A stretch of 64,000 nt of DNA from Klebsormidium nitens (Eukaryota > Streptophyta > Klebsormidiophyceae > Klebsormidiales > Klebsormidiaceae). A program made the translations under genes and the position numbers. The notes beneath the pieces are model-generated. The model was given only the letters and a program-made list of their open reading frames with translations. It made no database searches and was not told the DNA's origin. The stretch lies in contig DF237282.1 in NCBI GenBank assembly GCA_000708835.1, forward strand, positions 1 through 64,000. Reading direction: 5' to 3'. This document shows positions 12,101 to 24,800 of this stretch, one piece after another (the stretch's first letter is position 1; the number at the start of each line of letters is the position of its first letter).

Positions 12101-15100
12101 AAGGCCTGTTGACTATCTAGCAAATTTTGTAACATGGAGCCCAGCGCTGAACCACAGGCTGCTCTCGGCGCTGGCTAAAGCAAGATAATGGAGTCCTGGA
12201 TTTCAACAGCCAACCTCCCTTACCTCCTTGGTATGCTTCAGACTCCACACCCGGAAGATCTCACCCTTATTCTTCGAGTTGGCCCCGCTTCCGAACGGCT
12301 GCAAGTGAAAAGTACAGTGCGCAAATTTGAGCCGGAACGAGAACGACGAGAGTGGAGAAGACGTAACCTGCTGCCGTTTCCGGACGATGAAATGGGCGTC
12401 CTCTGCCGCGATTGTAAGTATTTCGTCAGAATCAGACAAAGAAAGAGAAAATTAGAAGACAGATAATGGTGGAAAACCTGCAAGGAAGGTAACTAGGCAA
12501 AACAGGGGCTTTACATTGAAAAGGAAGCTGTCGTTAAAAGCTCCTAGCTTCGAAGGAGCAGCGCTTTATCAGCAGCGTTCCTGTCTTGCTACAGATGAGC
12601 ACATCCTCCAGCGAGTCAAGTTGGTTACGTCGTGCTTGGGGCGAAGAGGACTTTCGTTCCTAGCGACGCAACTCTAGCAAGAATCTGAAATTTCAAGGGG
12701 GGAAGCTGCCAATCCGCGCTGAAAAGTTCGCTAAGCAGCCGGTATAATGAACCCCAAGTCCAATGCAATACGAGGAGGGAGTCCAGCCAAGCGCCTCTTC
12801 GTTGAAGAGTAGGACATTGCTTGGAGGATGACGAGTAAGTGGTGCTCAATCTTTGAACCTTCGACCACTGAACGGATTGGCTATGGTCCTGATTGGTCCG
12901 GAAACGGCGGATCTGGAAACGCATGTACAGGCAGCCTTGAAAGGCTCTTCAAACGCCTGATCGCCACCCTCGTAAAGTGGGCGGCGGCGGATGCATCCGA
13001 TGACGTCACAAAAGTGACCAACTATGCGCACATTGATCCTTTCGGTCGCCCAACATCCGTTGGGATGAAGGTCGACCGTCGACTCCAATTCAGAGTCGAG
13101 ATAGCTGGTCGCTGCAGCGTGCACGCCCCCACAACGCCCTCTTTGAACGCCAATTGAGATTCAAAGGATGCAGACAAGGAGTCCCCAGATGGTATACTCA
13201 AGTAAAACAAGTTTATTCCCACTCGCCTGGTCCGGGAAGAGGAAGAGGCTGCAGACGAAGATGGTAACCGGCACCACCATATACGCGAGGCAAACCAGTT
13301 GGAAGGGAATGCCGAATATGTCGACGGCCTGGCCGAAGGCGAACATGACGACGGCGGAGGAGTCGAAGGCCCCGTTCAGAGCGGCGATGATCATCTGCAG
13401 GTGCGGGAGGGGCGCGTCTGCTGAATAAGAGGGCCCCAGGCGAAACATGAACGTTTGGACTTGAACCTCAATGTAGTTTTGAGAATCAATTGAAATCTGA
13501 CCTTCTACTTGAACAGATAACCACGCAGAAATCTGGGTCAGAAGTGATTCAAAAGGGAAGGAAAGGCATGGGAGTCTGAAGGGGGACGGCAGCAGAGCTG
13601 AGCCTGAGCTGGCTCCTCGATCGACAGCGAGCGGGCAATTCAACCACCAGTGATTGCGGTAAAACCCAGGATCCGGGCTGAAACGTAAGGCGCGGAGGAA
13701 AAGAACAGGAATATTGTGCTTTTTCCTAATCAACCGGCTGGTGGACGCTCCATCTTCTCAACCCGTTTGCGGATTCCGAGCCGTGCAGGGCCCAACAAAA
13801 GGTGTTCCTAAAGCTCAATTACTGAAAGACGGCCAGGCCAGGTTGCGTCAAGCGGCCAGTCTTAGGCAAACACTGCACAGACTAAGGGAGACGCCTTACC
13901 GCCGAGGATTCGGGGAAGAGCTCCCCAAAGCAGATGAGGGAGTTGAAGATGCACGGTCCCGCCAGAGCCAGTAGAAAGTAGCCCAGGTAGTATAGCAGAG
14001 ACGACACGTGGGCGGCCATCGCGAGAGCCGCAAGACCTGTGGGGAGCGGAAAAGCGTTCTTTGCCTGTCTGCTTCTTGTTTAAAGTTGTAATCAATAACA
14101 ACTGAGTGGTAGGGGAAAGGAATAGTAGCGGAAAGAGTGGGAGCGGAAAGAGGGGTAGAGGGCAAAGAGTTGCAACGGAAAGGAAGGCAAGTAGCCAAGT
14201 AGTACAGCAGAAAGACACGTGGGCCGCCATTGCGAGCGCTGCCAAACCTGTGAGAGCAGAAAGATCATGGGGGAAAAGAACAGTAGCGGAAAGCGTGGAA
14301 GCGGAAAGAGTGGTAGCGGAAAAATCGTAGCGGAAAAGGGCGGTAGCGGAAAAGGGCGGCTGCGGAAAGGGGTGGTAGCGGAAAAGGGCGGTAGCGGAAG
14401 AGGGGGGTAGCAGAAAAGGGCGGTAGCGAAAAGAAAGGCGGCAAGATTCTACAATCCGTGGCGGCGGAAGGGGGGAAAAAAGCACGCGAGCAAGGCAGAG
14501 GACAACTGTCCCTCGACTGTGGAGGCCGGACTGAGGGGCGCGAACTTCTGGTAAAGGAGAAGAGCGTAGCGCGGTTTCACAATAGCGGTTGACAAAAGGA
14601 CACTCGAGCAGGGGCAGAAAGCGGCTTGACGGAAATTTCACGTGAGGCAAAGTGTTGGAGACGACCGCGAGGGCCGCCGAGAACTGTTCGCCCCTAGTGA
14701 TAGTGACAGCTTTCACATCGTGAAACTTTACGGATCTGCTTGATGCTACGACACCTTTCGCTGGACTAGCGCTCACTGGATGTCAATCCGCACAAACGAA
14801 CAAGAGAGTACCCTTGACATCGGAGTAGTTGGATACTCGGGTTGCGTGCTGCGTTCAGCAAGAAGCGAAGATTGGAGCAAGTGACCGAACGTGGAGTCGA
14901 GATTGGAGAATCTCATGAACGATATGTGAGGAACGTCTCAGGAACTCTTAACGCTAGCCCCGATTCCTGGTGTAAAGTATCCAGATGTCATTGAGGGAGC
15001 GCCTCTGACTTGCTGGACCCTGGCTTTCACGAACACAAAGATCAAGGATCCGACGCAAGCCTTGATCCGCGGCGGGGCCAAACGAAGACGCGGACACGCT

Positions 15101-17442
15101 CAAAAGATGGCGCATCTCAATACTCTGCAGTCACCAAACTGCATCCGGTTGCAACATGTCCCTGGAGAGCCTTAACTCTCGACTTCGAGACAATATCACT
15201 TACCAAAGCGAAGATCATTGACCAAACGCAAGCCGGGATCTTAGGCCCAAAGCAGTCCAAGAACATCCTCCACAAAGGCGGCGCTTTCAGATGCTCTTCG
15301 CACCGTTTGCATCTGGCTGTTCAGAACATCGAGAATCAACACTCACCGAAAGCAAGAATGATCGACCCGACGCAAGCCGTGATCCGTGGACCGAAGTAAT
15401 CGAGAAACATCCCCACGAAAACGGCGCATCCGGATTCTCTGCGGCTTCTTAAATTGCCTCTCGTTCACGATATGTGCGCCTCTCAAAAGGATGATCCCGT
15501 TCGTGAGACCAGTATTACATTATCAGAATCCGGCAGTTACCGAAAGCGAAGATGATCGACCTAATGCACGACGTGATCCGCGGCCGGAAGGGGTCGAGGA
15601 CCATCGCCACAGTGATGGCGCATCCCAAAATTGTTAAATTCTTGTGCACGGAAAGTCTGCTTTTAGGGACGGCTTTCTTAAAATACCTCTACTACTCACC
15701 GAAAGCGAAGATGATCGAGCCAACGCAGGCCGTGATCCGTGGCCCGAAGTAGTCAAAGAACATCCTCACAAAGATGGCGCATCCCGAGATCGTGACATTT
15801 TCGTGCGGAACCTTTTGCACAGTATCGTATCAGGGACGGTTTTCCAAGAATCACCTCTTCTCCACTCACCGAAAGCAAAGATGATCGACCCCACGCAAGC
15901 TGTTATCCAGGGCCCGAAGTAGTCGAGGAACATCCCCACAAAGATGGCACATCCCGAGGTTGCTTCATCGATCCCAGAGCAGATTGTTCAAAAAGTCGAA
16001 GTCAGGGAACGTTTCCCAACCATCAGCTCTAGTACTCACCGAAACCGAAGATGATCGACCCAACGCACGCCGTGATCCGCGGCCCGAAGTAGTCCAGGAA
16101 CATCCCCACAAAGATGGCGCACCCCGAAATTGTGGTCGCCGCAATGGTGTACATAAGCGTGAGGCGGTCCGTCTGTGCGTGGCACGGGGGCGGCCCCTCG
16201 CAGAACTCCGCAAACGCCTTGACGTCATAGACGAAAACCTTGATCAGGCCGGAGTAGCCAAAGACGATGCCTGCGCAAATGGAGGGGCAAAGTACTCTTG
16301 TCAGAGTTCTAGAGCGTCAGACACAGAAGTCGGGGGCTCATATACTCACACCTAAATATCGGTTTGAATGGAAGCTGATTATTGAACTAAGGAGTGTAGA
16401 AAAGCTCTGGTGTGCTTAAGGGCCGTCTTCAAGTTGGTCTTGACGACGGAACTCAAGCCGATACTGACGAAATGGCTGCAAATGAAAAGGAACATCCTGA
16501 AGATACTGATGGGTGTCGAGTTCTGAGGATCAATCGATAGTTGGCCGGATCCTGGTCTTTCTGCGGCGGTCAATTTCTGAGGTGATTCGAGCATGGGAAA
16601 ACCAAAACGTCCCTGGAAGGTAGTTGGCGGGCTCATGTGAGCCTTAACATCTGAAAGGATGGTCTGGATAACTCGAGGAAATGAAGGCTTCGCTTAAGGC
16701 AGTCCGTGTGGAAGCGCCTGACCCTCCCATCTTCATGAGCTTTCTGACCGTCTCTGTTTTGAGCATAGCTTGTTATTGTTTTTGGCAGTTTGACAGGCGG
16801 ATTGACTGAAACTCCTAAAGATCATACCCAGCGCTACCGTTGCAGAAACCAAAGTCTATGGCTCTGTAGTCCAGGTATCGAGTCAGCATCTCTGATCAGT
16901 CTGAGATTGCAGTTGGGCTTCTGCATTCATGTTCCACTAGAAGAGTCTAAGCCTCAGACCCCTGATAAAACTTGGGGTCTAAGCCGCAAAAAAGGGCTCT
17001 GGCATGACTGCAAAGGAGGGCTGTAAAATCTCAAAATGTTGAGGTAAAAAGGCTTTGAAAGTTTGAAATTTGAGCACTTCTATAAGATGAGAACCACAAA
17101 TGCGCCACTATACCTAAGCTCAGAGTTGCCGACAGACTCGTTTCTCGCTGGCGCCCTCGACATGCGACCGGGTCTCTTACAGCAGCGCCAAGGCTGAGAG
17201 TCTGGAAACCTAGTAGGAAAGCATAACAATCTTCCAAGGCCAGTGTCCTACGAAAACACTGCGCAACTACGTTTGAAGCGCGTCAAACTTCAGAATAGGG
17301 GACTTGGAAACTTCAGCTGGCTGTTAAAGTGGAAGACTTGCCACTTACCTGAAGTCAGAAAAGCAAAGACCACAGCCACAAGGGCAAGGAAGTACTTTGT
17401 GGAGGTGGATTCCCCCCCGGGGACTCGGTGCATGAACCCCAT
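9157..17442 (-). CDS. SLC43-like (LAT3/FMP42-type) major facilitator transporter, eight exons
   Basis: Minus-strand exons: 17442-17349, 16270-16040, 14036-13900, 13394-13227, 12400-12368, 11172-10902, 10406-10243, 9504-9157. Together they give 1446 nt, in phase, for 481 aa ending at the stop at 9157. The start chosen is the ATG at 17442 (MGFMHRVPGG). About 12 membrane helices can be read. Family marks include GIVFGYSGLIKVF (TM1 and loop), FLDYFGPR (TM2-3 loop), LAGPCIF..LICFGELFPE (TM4), NGAFDSSAVVM (TM5), and FG.LFGIARLAG near the C terminus. A polar loop lies at residues 211-245 between TM6 and TM7. SLC43 proteins carry large neutral amino acids or purines by facilitated diffusion; the substrate here is unknown. 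The introns hold decayed copies of exon edges (separate entries). Exon 5 (33 nt) is inferred from phase, and its intron uses a GC donor. Family confidence is high; the exon 5/6 junction is moderate. Confidence 0.88.
11089..11800 (-). repeat. Array of copies of the acceptor edge of SLC43 exon 6
   Basis: The 5' part of exon 6 plus its acceptor (real copy 11090-11172) recurs at about 11240-11331, 11391-11474, 11541-11622 and 11716-11800. Steps are about 150, 151, 146 and 180 bp. Copies decay with distance but still encode recognisable versions of MKAKAQGIPV..EA.VPLLND. Copies 2-4 keep an acceptor AG at the equivalent base (CTGCAG, CGTCAG, CCCCAG); the farthest has lost it. None has a donor, so they are not complete cassette exons. 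All lie 5' of the true exon. Confidence 0.88.
14122..14440. repeat. Minisatellite with GTAGCGGAAA core
   Basis: Many imperfect units of 10-18 bp with core GTAGCGGAAA followed by variable G/A-rich spacers, in the intron upstream of SLC43 exon 3. It is interrupted by a copy of the exon 3 edge at 14192-14260, so the two processes overlap in time. The minus-strand reading frame across it is a low-complexity artefact. Confidence 0.85.
14192..14260 (-). repeat. Copy of the acceptor edge of SLC43 exon 3
   Basis: Matches the first part of exon 3 and its acceptor (13981-14040) at about 80 percent by eye, including a shared CACACGTGGGC... block on the plus strand. The offset is about 211 bp and it lies 5' of the exon. 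The equivalent acceptor position reads CTCACAG, so the AG is kept. Confidence 0.75.
15015..15968 (-). repeat. Array of six copies of the donor edge of SLC43 exon 2
   Basis: The 3' part of exon 2 with its donor (real junction at 16040/16039) recurs with its junction at about 15869, 15700, 15541, 15347, 15204 and 15030. Steps are about 171, 169, 159, 194, 143 and 174 bp. Each copy resembles the coding block for CAIFVGMFLDYFGPRITACVG. All six keep GT at the donor position (four GGTGAG or GGTAAG, one GGTAAC, one CGTGAA). All lie 3' of the exon in transcription order. The repeated stretch of about 95 bp explains the recurrent plus-strand frames that end in RGPK. Confidence 0.92.
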
Positions 17443-18056
17443 TGCTACTTTCGCTTCCGCTCGCAGACTGGGGTATGGACCTGTCTTTGCGAATCTCTGC
17501 TCCCCTGCTTCTTTAAATGCGCCCCGTGTTGATTGTCTTAGATCCTTCACCACAATGATTGCTTCTCTCGACTGCGGCTACTCAACTGGACCTGTTCGTG
17601 TGACCAGCGCGTTCACAGGAGAGGACTCCTCCTTTGGACATCTGGTAGATTAACGATTGAAAACCTGCATAAAATGAGTTGTGCTGTGTTCAGAGCATGC
17701 GTATGTGGTGGTACAGACTCTCTTTCCTCTTTAGTAACGACGGTAACTCCGAAGAATGTATTATTCTCATCATTTATTGTTTCTGCCAAAGTCAATTGCA
17801 AACCGTTGTCTAGAAGCAAAGGAGCAATGATCTGCGTGTCAGAGTTCTCTTTAGGTGTTCGCCTGTGTAAAGTATGTTCACTGTTTTGTCAGATGGCAGC
17901 ATTTGATGCACTGAGAGTGACTGACAAGTGTCCAAAGAGGCACTTGTACTATACAAATTTTTTTTGGGCAATGCAGACTTGGCACTTATAAACGGCATAT
18001 GTACTCAACATTATGTAGCCAAACCGTATGCCGCTTTGCCAAATGATGAATCTTCA

Positions 18057-18098
18057 TCTATATAACCCTGGGTGACAGATTACCCAGGGTTATATAGA
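18057..18098. repeat. Perfect 17-bp inverted repeat with 8-nt loop
   Basis: TCTATATAACCCTGGGT at 18057-18073 is followed after 8 nt (GACAGATT) by its exact reverse complement at 18082-18098. There is no U-run after it and no gene beside it. It could be a small foldback element or a hairpin-forming transcript. Confidence 0.85.
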
Positions 18099-19145
18099 CT
18101 GATTATCTGATGCTGCGGCCTTTCCATGCACAGTAATAACAGCTCCAGACTAAATTAACATGACCAATTCAATCAAGCCTACTCAGTCAGTATTTATGTG
18201 CATGGCCAGGGATTTGTCAATCAACAGCGAGAGGGGGCCAATCTGTGAATGTGAGTCAGACTTGCAGGTCTGTGATGTGGCTGAGTACTTCACAAGGAAA
18301 CAAGATATACAGGTATATTTGAGCACGGCTTGATGAACTTTGACACCTTCAACCTTTACAAGGTATTTGTCGAACTCGCCACAAATAGGAGCATTCCAGC
18401 TGCAAGGAATGAGTCCAGAGTTGGCGAATGCAACAACTGAGGGGCAGAGATGAGCTCAGGTGAGGCAACTAAAAAGTCCATTCAATGTCCAAGTCGCCAT
18501 AATCAGTCTTTGCCTATAACCTAGACAAGGTGTGCAATTCGACTAAACTGACCTTGGAATTCTCAGATAAGGAGCATCTTCACGGACGAAGCCTTTAATA
18601 ATGCCTTGATCTTTGCCTATTATCCGATCTTTGGCTTGTCCAGGAATTGCAAGCTATCTCATGAGCTGAACCTGAGGTGCATTCAAGCGCTCAGGATTGC
18701 CAACATTGTAGGTACCAGCACGTCAATGTATTGTTTAGGTTATCACTGGTCAGATTGATCAAGGTCAAGCTAGCTAGCAAGAGAAACCGTCCCAACCCCA
18801 GATCCCCGGCCCCCCAGATTATCTCCCCAAAATCTGGGAGCTAAGCCCTGCAAAGGTATACCTTAGCATGATGGTTGCTTCCTCAGTTTACTGGACCTCT
18901 TTCTTGTCTTAGAGCAGATGATGTTACTTGTCTCTCTTTCATTGGTGCATTGTGGAGAACCTCAATGATAAGAGAGGCTGCCGCGGCTGCCTAATTTCCT
19001 CACGATGCTCAAGATTCCTCCACCTGTTCAATGTGTTGCAAAGGAGGAGCCATGCAGTCTCAGAGTACTCAGAGCGGAGAAAAGCCACGAAGTGGAGAAA
19101 TCTGGAGCAACTAAAATGGGCGCCGCGGCGCCGCCGGCCAGTGCA

Positions 19146-19194
19146 ACAGAAGCCTATCATCCCTGTAGGCTGTAGGTATATGATAGGCTTCTGT
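19146..19194. repeat. Perfect 15-bp inverted repeat
   Basis: ACAGAAGCCTATCAT at 19146-19160 is repeated in reverse complement at 19180-19194, with a 19-nt loop that itself holds a short repeat (TGTAGG). Function unknown. Confidence 0.8.
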
Positions 19195-21831
19195 ACAGTG
19201 CACACTGGATGCACTGTCTTGCACAGTGATGTCATCTTGGGACGCTGGTGACCACGTGGTCCACGGGAAAACTTGTCGGCAGATCGGACGGTACGGTCTT
19301 TCCGAGGGTTTTGTGTCAGAAATAATCGCGGGGCGCGGCCGCCGCTGGGGGCGGTCGCGGACTGCTGGACAGCTAGAGCTGAACATGGAAGAAGAGCCAT
19401 GCATGCCATGATGCAGCTGCCCATTGGAATCATTGAATCTGGTCATTATTGTTTAACTTGAAGTTATGAAGTACCATGCAGATGATCGAGTGATCGACTA
19501 TGTTTCTGATGGAATACCTATCTTCACTGAAGAGCTGAGTAGCGCACGTCCGCCAGCTGTACTCCTGCGAACCACGGTACGTGTTGCGGTACATGTTTGA
19601 GTATACGTAGGTACATGTCCGAATCCTCTAGTGAGCGGTATTGTTGGGGTATCCAAACGGCGCAGGACGTCGGCCAGAGCATTCCATGAATCTACGCAGA
19701 GAGTAGTAGCTTTAGCGATACGTTTGGAGATGAGATAGCACCCTTTGGGCAAGTACAGGAATGTGCCACACTTGACTCATTCAATCTGGACACTTTATAA
19801 CCGATCAAATCTGAGAAAAGTGGCGGCGTCCCGCGATTGGGCCACGACTTGCCTAGTACTTTCCCTGTCCTAGACATCCTCAGACTTCAAAATCGGATTG
19901 GCCAGGAGCGGGAAGAGCTGGCCAGCAGGCTGCGAGAAAGAGGACTCGCAGCCAGCCAAGGATTGTTTTTGGATTGTTCCAACTTTCCAAAAACCTTGCC
20001 ATGGAACGCAATAGAAAGGACTCCGCTTGAATATTCTTCAGATTGAGCATGTGACGGATCAAAGGCAGTTGAAGTGCTGAAACGCGAACATGAGGGCCAG
20101 ATAGCCATTGTCGAAGCTTCGGAGGAGAACGGTAGGTTACACTAGAAAGAGCGATCAGGACTGGGATCAAATCATCAGGACCGCACTAGCGTGCGTATCC
20201 CTGTGCTCGTGGACTGCCTTCCCAAAGTATTCCGCAAATACCAAACGTCTTTGTCAAACGATGACAAGATTGTTGTAGCAAAGAGCTTCAACATGCTAGT
20301 TCTCTTAGGTGGGGTGGCATGCTTAGAGTCGAGCATCAGCGCTGCCTCTGCGAAGTACTGCCTACAGATGTAAAGGAACCAGGTACCATGCTGAACGTTC
20401 TGGTAGTCTGGCAGGCAAATTAGCTGCCTCAGTTTTGGCCTCGTTTTGGCGGCAATCCCTCTCGAGTCTGCGCACAAGCTGCGCCCGAATCAGGAGGCCA
20501 GAACCAAAAACGCCCACGACTAGTACGTCCGGTTTCCACGTGCCATCTGGAAGCACGTGGATTTATTTCGGAGCTCTCCGTCGGATCGCGTCTGTCAGAG
20601 GGTGTACGAGTTGAAGAGAAGATGGGGGTGCGTATTCCATGCGAGTTGATCCTGGCAACATACTGCAAGCAAGTCTGTGGCTTGTAAAACTCGTAATGCC
20701 AGATCAGTCAAATCAGTGCCTTGACGCCCCATAGACGCCTAGACGCTGGTACATCGTACGTTGTACGTATGCGAATGACGCTACGGCGATGTCGGTCACG
20801 AAGAAAATAATCCGTACGTGACGCGAATCTCATGCCACCCTGTTGCGCCCCACTCGTTCGTTACCACAATACAAGATGCGTTGTGATCGGCCAAAACGCA
20901 CATAAACACAGACACCATGCAATTCGTAGTTGGCCGGGGCATGAAATTCTGAAACTCTATTATGCACACCACAAGAGTATTTGCAGATTGTTGAGTCGGC
21001 GGTTGCAGTTTACGAGCGCTGCATTGGATGACTGGCAGGACCGTCCTAGCTAGCAGCATAGCCTATAAGGCCCGAGGTTGGTGGCCGTGGGGCTCCGATC
21101 ATTCGCTCAATTTCCTGGCCCGTCGCTGAGTACTCAATTCACTGACTCGCAGTCTAGCGGTGGTCATGGCGAGGTTTACTAATTTTCCAACATTGAATGG
21201 ATGTTGTCACATGATGCGAGTGAGTAAAGGGCGATTCAATGATTGATTGAACGGAGTGTGTGTATCCAAGGTCAGACGGACCCTGTGTGAACTTCAGTGT
21301 CCGGCGAACTTGTACAACATTGGAAAGATCCTTACGAAGCTAAGGTCCAGACTATGTAACCGCGTGGCTGCGCATTTGTTCATTGCCATTCCAAACTGCA
21401 GATTCGAACTTAGGCTCCATGCAGGTACCGTATACTCGAAGTTCAAACGAACTTACCAATTTGCAGCCAGAGCCAGATGACGACAACCAACGTATTCTGC
21501 TTTGTCCACCCCAACTTGGAAGGCGGAAGTCAGATCGAACTAGGAAAACTGCGGAACAGTTTGGAACCGCATTCAATGATTTGAAACGGCCATTCAGCCG
21601 TTTCATATGGCCAAATTTGAGCGAAACAGCTGTTTCTGAATGGAATACAATACATTTCGACCCCTTACGATACATTGACCAACTCTAAAGTACAAATTGC
21701 TCTTCCCCGTCTCCTAGCTGACTGCCAAAATCCTCGCTCTGCGTGTAAGATGAGATGATCCTCATAAGCGCAAACCTGATCTCCGTGATTCGACCAGTAA
21801 AACTAACCCCGTTCGATGCACGTTATCGAAT

Positions 21832-24800
21832 CTATCTCATTTGCGCTGGGCTAGTCATTGGATGGCCGGGAGGAATGTAGCTGTCGTTCCCTCGAGGACC
21901 CATCTTCTCATGACCGTGCATCCCCGTCAGCTTTGCCTCCCCCAGGATGTGCCCCTCCATTGCGTCTTCCAGAACGGGCTTGGTAATCTGCACCAGGAAC
22001 GGTACGTCTTTTCTCGATTTGAAACCCTGAGATGAACCACCTCATCAATGCTTTATCGACTTTCTCTCTGGCTTACCTTTCACACCGCCCACCGCCCTCC
22101 TCCGACAGAGTATGGCAAGCGGCTGGTATAAACCCAATTTGGAATCCCGCATTACTTCGGCCAACTGCTTTCGAGCAGGAATCCGCAACCCTCGAGAAGC
22201 ATATATGGCTCCAATCTACCGAGAACAAGCAGCGCGTCATGCCTGACCAGAATCTGACCAGATTCAGAATCTCAGAAGGGGAAGGAGAAAAGCAAAGCGA
22301 TAAAACAAAGTGCGAGCGAGTTTGGCATCTCGTCGACTGCATCTCAAATGCCCCATCCAACCCCTTATCAGACTGCCCCTAAGCAAAATACCCCGGTCGA
22401 GCCGATCCTTCCGTGCAGCATTTCAGACGACTGAAAAGTCGATTCTATCAACTCCGACGACCAAAATTTCAAACCTGACCACTCTGTGCCTCGTTTGGCA
22501 TTCCTCAATCAAGTGCTGAGCACTTTCTGTCAAGCCTTTCTGGTGGTCAATACCTCTTCCCGTTCTACTAGACCTCGATTGAAGCCGGCAGGAACGAGGG
22601 AGCAATATGGAACGAGAATATATACGAGCCGTTACATACAGATCCCTACCTTGTTGGGCAGCTTCTCGAACATCTTGTCGAGCGCGTACAGCCGGATCTC
22701 GAAGCGATGGGCAGCGGCGGTCGGCGGCGCGGGCCCCCGGTACCCCGGCTGCTTGAAGTCGTTGTACCCCTCAGCGATGCCCTGGTGCTCCTTCTTGATC
22801 TCGCTCTCGTCCAGGCCGTGCACCCGGAAGTTCTCCGGCAGACCTGGTAAGGGAGGGTTAAAGGCGGTTAAGCGGGGGGGAGAACGGGTCAGATCCGGAA
22901 CCCCAGATGATCATAGGTCACCTCGGTCAACGGCTAAGATACTTCAATTCTTATGCCTTGTGCCCTCGTGCCCTGGTGCTCCTTCTTGAACTCGCTCTCG
23001 TCCAGGCCGTGCACCCGGAAGTTCTCCGGCAAATCTGGTTGAGGAAATGGTTAGACTCGGGTTAGGAAGGATTAGAAGGCACCCAAAAATGATTCCGCTC
23101 TTTTCGCTCGCTGGTTGTAGTGTGCGTTTCATCATCTTACAGAACCCTGGTGCTCCTTCTTGCTCCCACTCTCGTCCAGGCCGTGCACCCGATAGTTCTC
23201 TAGCAAATCTGGTCAAGGAAGTGGTTCAGGTTTAGTTAGGTCCGGGTTAGAGCGGGTCGTAGTCGACATAGTTTCCACTCCGTCAAGCGGTAATCAACAT
23301 ATGCTCTGTGCCTCTTGAGGGATCCTGGTGCTCCTTCTTGATGTAGCTCTCGTCCAGGCCGTGCACGCGGAAGTTGTCCACAAACCTGGGTAAGGATCTA
23401 CAAAGTGCTTGCCCTTCATTGTGGCTAGTAAGTTGTGAAAACTGATTGAGTGCCCTGAGGTACCTAATCGAGTCCGCTCGCGACTAGAGTTCGCACCCCG
23501 GAACTCTTGAGTAACCCCTTCAAAACGAGCACTTACACCGTGTTTGCTTCACAAGACCGTAGAGATGGTGCCAGCTTGAGAAAAAGTAGCTCTTGTATCC
23601 CTTTGTGAGGACCCTGGTGCTTCCTACCAGCACCAGAATCTCACCCTAGCTCAGCCCCTCCACCCGGAAACCGCCCCACAGACTTTGATAGTATAATGGG
23701 TTGACTTTGTCAGCCACATAATATAATGGATGACTGGCTAGGACAGCTTCCCCCTTGCAAAAGCCCTGGCCACAACTAGTGGGTTCGACCTAATTGATAT
23801 TTCGCGGTTCTTTCTTACGCAACAGCTTCAGACGACCAATTTGCTAGGGACACTGTGGAAAATGAGATTTAGGAATGCGGGACGGAGAATTCGGTGATAA
23901 AGACACGGCTGCAAGTATGGTTCTAAAACCTGACACTGTGAAGAAGTCTTCTGAGACAAACCTGTGGACAATAACCACAGAGACAGCTTCTACTGGAGAA
24001 ACGGTTTCTCTGACAGAGCTGTGCAGTAGTCTCACCATGAAGAGTGGGAGGGATATTGACCACAACCCAATGGACCCAGGGCACAATTGGAGAGTCCGGG
24101 TCAGGAGCATCTGCAGGAAAGAGGCATCATCCAATTTGTACCAACTTCCAGTCATTGAGCAATTGCGAAAACACGAGCTTGACACCAGCACTTTCCACTG
24201 AGTATTCTTTGCCAAACAAGAAGTCTCGTGTTGCGCATCTATGAGCACTGCGGCTGAAAGCACTATCCCAGGTTCAATGCTGCAACAATAGGGGCGGCAA
24301 TGGAAAACCAAAGCTAGTTCGGTAGAAGAGACTGCCGGGTCGCCTAATTTAGGAGCTCTTCTGAATCCTGCTTCGTCCTTCCTCTGATCCGTAACAAATG
24401 TCAGAGCTCAATCGATCAATCTCCAGCTTTAACAATCAGAGTGTTTTGGCTCCAACTTTATTGACTAGTGTGCTTTGACAGTCATGCACGGTGCTGCCAG
24501 CATAACGACGGAATAGCTTCAAGTAAACAGGTCAGCTTTTCACTTGCTGGACGAAGCCAGACCCTTGGAGTCTGGCTTCGACAACAGAACAAACGAGGGG
24601 CACATTCTCCAGTCCACTCGCAGAACTGCCAGATTGGAAACCTGACCGTCAAATTGTCCGATTACACAATTAACAACTCGAAAAGAGGGAGCTGTCTGAT
24701 GCGACTCACCTAAGTCTTCCATGATGAGCGCCAGGCTTTCTGTCCCCTGCATATGAGTGGACCCTTTAGAGAGGCCTTTTCGAGTGTTCTCAGTGTTCAA

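Larger units (their letters stand above)
17443..21831. other. Intergenic region, two hairpins, no gene recognised
   Basis: This should hold the promoter of the SLC43 gene on its left side and the 3' end of the PEBP gene on its right. I see no exon with codon bias or recognisable domain. The longest frames overlap on opposite strands and lack splice continuation. Two strong inverted repeats are listed separately. Confidence 0.5.

Noticed and set aside
13862-14776. Long minus-strand frame of about 300 codons
   Set aside because: Its core is the GTAGCGGAAA minisatellite read in one frame; only the part at 13900-14036 is a real exon, and that is in another frame.
15010-15922. Five plus-strand frames ending in the same peptide (PTQAVIRGPK)
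   Set aside because: They are antisense shadows of the copies of SLC43 exon 2, not a repeat-protein gene or CRISPR-like array.
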